Assembly: GCA_021029095.1 (NCBI GenBank)
Contig: JAJOHG010000595.1
Span: forward strand, 1 to 12,408
Direction: 5' to 3'
Length of the DNA stretch: 12,408 bases
Source of the DNA: Phellopilus nigrolimitatus
Taxonomy: Eukaryota; Basidiomycota; Agaricomycetes; Hymenochaetales; Hymenochaetaceae
Shown: positions 8,331 to 12,408 of the stretch, in pieces
How the letters are laid out: every line of letters begins with the position of its first letter
How positions within the stretch are numbered: position 1 is the stretch's first letter
Position numbers and translations under genes: made by a program
Notes under the pieces: generated by a model
Databases searched by the model: none
What the model was told of the DNA's origin: nothing
What the model saw: the letters and a program-made list of their open reading frames with translations, nothing else

Positions 8331-8672
8331 TAATAACCAAAGGGAGATACGAAAGTTGCGTTTTCCCTCGTACATACATGTACTACGCTTCGTTCGAAGC
8401 TGCGTCGACATATAGAAACCGAGACTGGTAGTACAGACGCATGCTACGACCGAGGATTGGCGGCTGTCAAGCAAATTATTCAAAGGCATGTCGATCACAC
8501 GAAGTTGGGAGAAGGTGAAGCTCATCATGACCGAGTCACCGAGGTGACCGGGAATTGAATGTCTGCGTGACATCCACTCACAAGCGGTCACTTGTTTTCT
8601 CACATCACGCATCGTTTGCGCTTTGCAATTTGAAAATGTTATCGCGTCCAGCGACGTCAGGTAAATAATTTG

Positions 8673-9074
8673 TTTGTTCTCGCTTCTTCAATCTGCGATT
8701 TCAGAAGATAGCAAAAGAAAGGCTATCAAGGTTACTCAACTCGTGCTATTGAGTCCGTGGCCGGAAGCAAACGCCGTTTGCGGGATGTCGTCAGTTACCT
8801 CAGGCTGTGTCCGCACGTTGCAGAGGTACTTATCTCATCTCTCATCTGCCCGAGACTGTCCCGAGAGCGGCCTCATGTCGACCACGCACGAAGAAAATGC
8901 GGAAACACGGCGGAAAGCGCGTTTAGGTGGGCGACACAAGGCGACTGATCCTACCCTCGTCGTCGTGTCCGTCCATCGCGCCCGTCGTCATCCCCGTCCA
9001 CGCCCTACTCTCATTTCCCGATATCTACCCTTCCTCCACCCCTCCTTTTCTTTCTTTCTGTCTAAACGCCCACA
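8673..9074. other. Upstream region of the DUF7587-like gene; no supported gene
   Basis: The final ~75 bp before the ATG at 9075 are strongly CT-rich, typical of a fungal leader. Earlier, the + strand has a possible short exon from an ATG at 8637 with a splice-like segment (gtaaataa...gatttcag, about 8660-8704), then an open frame (EDSKRKAIKVTQLVLLS...). That frame runs on into the next gene out of frame and has no recognisable motif, so I do not call it. Minus-strand 5' exons of the interrupted leucine-rich gene could also extend into this stretch. Confidence 0.4.
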
Positions 9075-12000
9075 ATGGACCCATCTGTATCTTCGTCGAA
9101 TTCAAACGCGAACGATTTGCCCGCCGCGCCGCCGGTTCTGCCGCAGTACGGCTTCGGTGCGACCTACGCCTTCGATGTCCTCGTCGAGCACCACCACTTT
9201 CTCTACCGCGTACACACCCCCAAGCACCCGAAGCACGCTTCCCGGCCCTCCTCGCCCTCGCCTGCGCCCTCTCCGCGACCCATATCACCCTTCCGTCCTC
9301 CGCTCGCACGCTCGCCCTCCTCCCTCTCCGCATCATTCTCCTCGATCGGCAGCGCCACCAGCTTCCCGACGCTCGCAGACGAAGAGGATGACGGCGCTGC
9401 GCCGGGCGACCCATATTTCCTCTCGCGCCGCTTTAAGGACGACCTCGGCTCGCCCGACGCGCAGCAGCGTCGCCGCACGCTTAGCACGCTTAGCACTCTT
9501 AGCGCCGGCAGCACAACATACATCGGCAGCGAAGATGGATCTGACGATGAGCGCCCCGGCCTGACCCGCAGTACGAGCATGATGCTTCCCCCTTCGCGCG
9601 CCCGTACGCGTGCGAGCTCGCTAGCAGAGAGCAGCCGGCCGGGACACGCGCGCTCACAGTCCGCCGACGTGAGGCAGCCGCCACCGACATCGATGGAGAA
9701 CGCAAGCCTGACATACGCGGAGCTCGTTTCGCACCTTGACTGGACGACGCGCTCGGGCTCGCCGTACGTGACGACCTCCTTCTCCTTCTTCTGGTGCCTC
9801 TGGGAGGCCGTGCGGCGTTACCGCCTCGGCATCAAGCACGGCGTCGAGATCGCCGTCATCGACGCACGCAAAGTGCGCACACGCGCGCGAACCGCGCTCG
9901 AGGTCCTCCGCGGCGTCGAGGGAGACAAGTGCGTCCAGTTCCTCCATCAGATACTTTTCGTCGTGAAACTTATCAATACTTTTTCGCAGGCAAGACAAGG
10001 CGTATTGGAAGTGGTACCGTTTCGCGCTCGATTCGCAGGACGTGCTCGTCTTCGGTGCGATCCCGGGCGATGCGATCTACGCCTCCATTCCGCTCACGCA
10101 GATCCTGCCGCACCTCCCTGCATACTTCTTCAAGGAGGACGTTTCTGTCCCTGCCCCGCTCGCCGACCCCGAGCCTGAGCCTGAGGCTGATCCCCGATCA
10201 CCTGCCACGCAGCAGCAGCAGCCGGCCCCGTTCTTCCCCTCCACTCCCAGCCGGCGCGGTTCGTACATGAGCAGGCCGCCCACTCCCGCCACGCCTGCGC
10301 GCATCCCGCAGCTCCTCGACGCGCTTGCGTGGGATATCGGCACCACGCTCAAGAAGCCGCCGCGCAAGTCCAAGGCCACGTCCACCCCAGGCCGTCCCGC
10401 ACCCCGCTACACGTCGCACCGCGATTTCTGTAGTGTGCTCGCGGGAGCGTTCCTCGCCCCTGCTCCGGCGCGCACGGACGCTGAGAGGATGGAGGACTGC
10501 ACGGCGGGCGCGGTGCGCCTTGCGTTGCTCCTCGTCGGTCCATGGTTTCGCGCGCGCTGTGCGGAGGGTGCACCGACATATTCTTTCCGCCACGATGAGG
10601 ACGAGAGCGAGGACGAGGATGGGAGTGACGAGGGAGGGAAGGTGTGCCTCGGGCTCGCGGGGGACGGTTGCGCCCTCGAGCACTCACACCTCTCGTCTGC
10701 CCCTTCCTTCAATGACTCTGACAGCGACGACAGCGGCGAGGCGGACGACGCGCGCCACGACGCCGCGGCCGTCCTCACGGAGCTCGCCCTGTCGCTCGCG
10801 CGCTGGCCCGCGGCGTGGTGGACGACCGAACATGCCGCGCAGGTTGAAAGGGGCGTGCGTGCTGCGGTGCGGGCACAAGTCAGGGAAGCAAGGGAGGGCG
10901 CGAGAGACGCGGTGCAGGGATGGGAGCGGAGCCGCGTACCGAGTTTGGCGGGAAGTGTACGGAGTCTGGCAGGAAGTGTGAGGAGCGTGAGGAGTCTGGA
11001 GGAGGACGGAAGACGCGGGCGCGGTCGGGAGGAATCGCCGAGCCCGAGCCCGCCAGCACGGTGGCCGCAGCGCGGATCGTCCGCGGGCACGTCGCACAGG
11101 CCCCGCGCGCGCTCGCCGCTTGGGCTCGGGTCAGCTTTGGGGCCCGCTATCGTACTGAAATCGAGATCGGAGCACCTCGAGGACGGTGCGCGCCGCGCGT
11201 CGACGCCGCCGCCTTCGGGCCCTGCTATGCGCCTCACGCAGTCCGCGCTCGGAGCCGCGCCGTCGCCGTTTCCATCTTCATCTCCCGGCTCGAGTATGAA
11301 CATGGACATGAACACGAATGCGAATGCGGGCGCGCTGACGACACCCCCGCCGACGCCGCCTCACTCCACCGCGCGCCCATTGAGTCCATCGTTTTCGGTG
11401 CGCCACCGGACACCGCCTCCCCCGCCTCCGCGCTCGCAGCGGCGCACGACCTCGCCTGGGACCTCGCCTCCGGCTTCGCTGTCCTCGTCGCTCAGTTCGC
11501 TCGAGCCGCGTCCCGCGCTCACAGCCGCGGACGAGGAAGACGTGTTCCTCGACTGGGCATACCACGGCCGCGGGGCGGCCGCGATGGCTGCGCTGAGCCG
11601 CGAGAGGTCGGGCAGCACAGAAAGCCTGCGCAACGCGGTGCCGGAGCCCGAGCCGTCACCTTTGCGAAGTCGGGGGCAGGCGCAGGCACATGGTGACGCA
11701 CGCGAGGCACTCCTCGCGGAGGTCGTGCAATCCATGCTGGGCGTGAGCATGGGCTCGCCAGCGGCGTCGCCCACTCCTGCTCCGACGCCTAGGCCGGCGA
11801 GAAGATGGGCGAGCAGGACTTGAGAGTGGACACGGTGCAAGCCCACGCTCATGCGCGTCCGGCTACGCACCACCGCCGGCATTCGAGCCATGGCAGCGGC
11901 GAGGCGGCGCTGAGCCCGGTGCGCGAGGACGAGGATGAGGCGAGGGTGAGACTGGGGCGGGCAGTCTAGGGGGCAGTCTCGAGAGCTCGGTCTCCGATAC

Positions 12001-12388
12001 TAGGGATGGGCAGGATGTTATGCACGCAACGCATACCGGGGACGACGCGAGCTTGCCACTGGAGATACGTGGAGCATCCTTGCCGTCCGCGACTTCGCAG
12101 TCCGCCGATATAGAGAAAGACGCGGACCCTCCGACGCGCGCGCTAGAGAGGTCGGGCACGCTCGAGTCCATAGCCGAGGAGGACGACTGGTCGTTCGTCG
12201 ACGTGCCTGCCGACGACGCGTCGGTTTTGAAAATGGCCCCTTCCGAGCCGGCCCCGCGCCCCGCGGGTCTGGTCGACGCTCCGGAAGGCAGTTCCGCGGG
12301 CGAGTCAGAGAGGGAAGTGGGAAAGAGACTGCAGGCGGCCGACATTCCCCTTCCTGTTTCACCTGCGCGAACCAGTCCGGCTTTCTGA
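9075..12388 (+). CDS. Large Ser/Pro-rich protein with a DUF7587-like, ADP-ribosyltransferase-fold-like domain
   Basis: The start is the ATG in CACAATGG after a CT-rich leader. Exon 1 (9075-9928) joins exon 2 (from 9990) across a clear 61-nt intron (gtgcgt...tcgcag) in phase. The N-terminal 335 residues hold the domain: HFLYRVHTPK (R45), then a ~165-residue low-complexity insert, HLDW plus SPYVTTSFSFFW (230-240), EIAVIDARK, and DSQDVLVFGAIPGDAIYAS (299-317). This matches my recollection of a fungal domain called DUF7587, and its order Arg, (S/T)-T-S, Gln-Asp-Val resembles the R-S-E layout of ADP-ribosyltransferase folds. The rest is disordered: acidic stretches, Ser/Pro and poly-Pro runs, SLAGSVR repeats, ending near DDWSFVDVP. 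Near 11790 and 11946 the frame moves by one base. Either two GC-rich introns (11743-11792, 11946-12013; 1044 aa) or two missing bases (about 1084 aa) explain this. Enzymatic activity is unproven. Confidence 0.75.
10942..10983 (+). repeat. Two 21-bp tandem units encoding SLAGSVR
   Basis: Units 10942-10962 and 10963-10983 differ at a few positions and each encodes S-L-A-G-S-V-R. They are followed by the shorter related units S-V-R and S-L-E. The repeat lies in the disordered region of the large Ser/Pro-rich protein and looks like slippage-type expansion. Confidence 0.75.
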
Positions 12389-12408
12389 CGACGCGAGCGC
12401 CACCCTCC

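Larger units (their letters stand above)
7292..8672 (-). pseudogene. Leucine-rich (F-box/LRR-like) gene split by a MITE insertion
   Basis: Three downstream pieces fit together in phase on the minus strand: an exon ending at 7727, an exon 7678-7460, and a last exon 7398-7292 with stop. The introns are 48 nt (7726-7679) and 61 nt (7459-7399). They read ...LSYLPLVIKRTL, then AYRERLRFLIALGTSQKTL and LSLDLFQINTSILEI, then NWYREYVRQNASTPLRF ... FRKIGLT. Upstream of the MITE the strand continues with leucine-rich text: YLTSLDAITFSNCKAQT and FTFSQLRVIDMPLNNLLD. The MITE sits in the codons for I-K of LVIKRTL; with one TA copy removed the frame runs straight through. The spacing of leucines recalls F-box/LRR proteins, but I see no clear F-box. 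The 5' end and the exon border around 8350-8450 are unresolved. As read, the gene is interrupted and probably non-functional. Confidence 0.5.

Noticed and set aside
8674..9564. A 296-codon + strand frame upstream of and overlapping the large gene
   Set aside because: Past 9075 it is an out-of-frame shadow of the real coding sequence (Arg/Ser/Pro text), and its first part has no motif. The CT-rich leader and CACAATGG context favour the start at 9075.
10407..11315. A 302-codon minus-strand open frame
   Set aside because: It lies wholly antisense to the GC-rich Ser/Pro-rich gene. Long shadow frames are expected with GC-rich third positions, and it shows only low-complexity Ser/Ala/Arg text.

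Overview
This is nuclear DNA of a filamentous fungus, most likely an agaricomycete basidiomycete. The genes are split by many short GT-AG introns (about 47-145 nt, most 48-73) with CTNAC/CTGAC-like branch points. Exons are GC-rich, most strongly in the last 3.3 kb, and CT-rich leaders precede the starts. I see no bacterial-type operons, ribosome binding sites, CRISPR arrays, tRNA or rRNA. All exon models below were worked out by hand from splice signals and frame continuity.

Layout. (1) 1-998 is an almost perfect inverted repeat with a 9-nt loop. Its right arm holds the 5' part of an alpha/beta-hydrolase (lipase/esterase) gene that runs to 1567; the left arm is a mirror copy with extra frameshifts. 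(2) 1709-2978 (-) is a six-exon REV7/MAD2L2 gene (HORMA-domain subunit of DNA polymerase zeta) with an unusual acidic tail. It faces the hydrolase tail to tail. (3) 3616-4234 (+) is a probable small five-exon gene of unknown function. (4) 4844-5802 (-) is a three-exon gene for a probable mitochondrial single-span membrane protein with GPARPR repeats. (5) 5803-6829 has no gene I can support; 6830-7338 may hold the terminal exons of an unknown + strand gene. (6) 7292-8672 (-) is a leucine-rich, F-box/LRR-like gene split by a 590-bp MITE (7741-8330) with 111/112-bp terminal inverted repeats and TA target duplications. The insertion lies inside an exon. (7) 9075-12388 (+) is a large Ser/Pro-rich protein carrying a fungal DUF7587-like domain that I read as an ADP-ribosyltransferase-like fold.

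The genes do not form a pathway; they look like neighbours in an ordinary fungal chromosome arm. The unusual parts are the left-edge palindrome, which folds back exactly at a natural 9-bp inverted repeat in the hydrolase gene; the MITE that broke a gene while leaving both halves readable; and single-base frame shifts that all run in the same direction, which raises a question about base accuracy in parts of the window.
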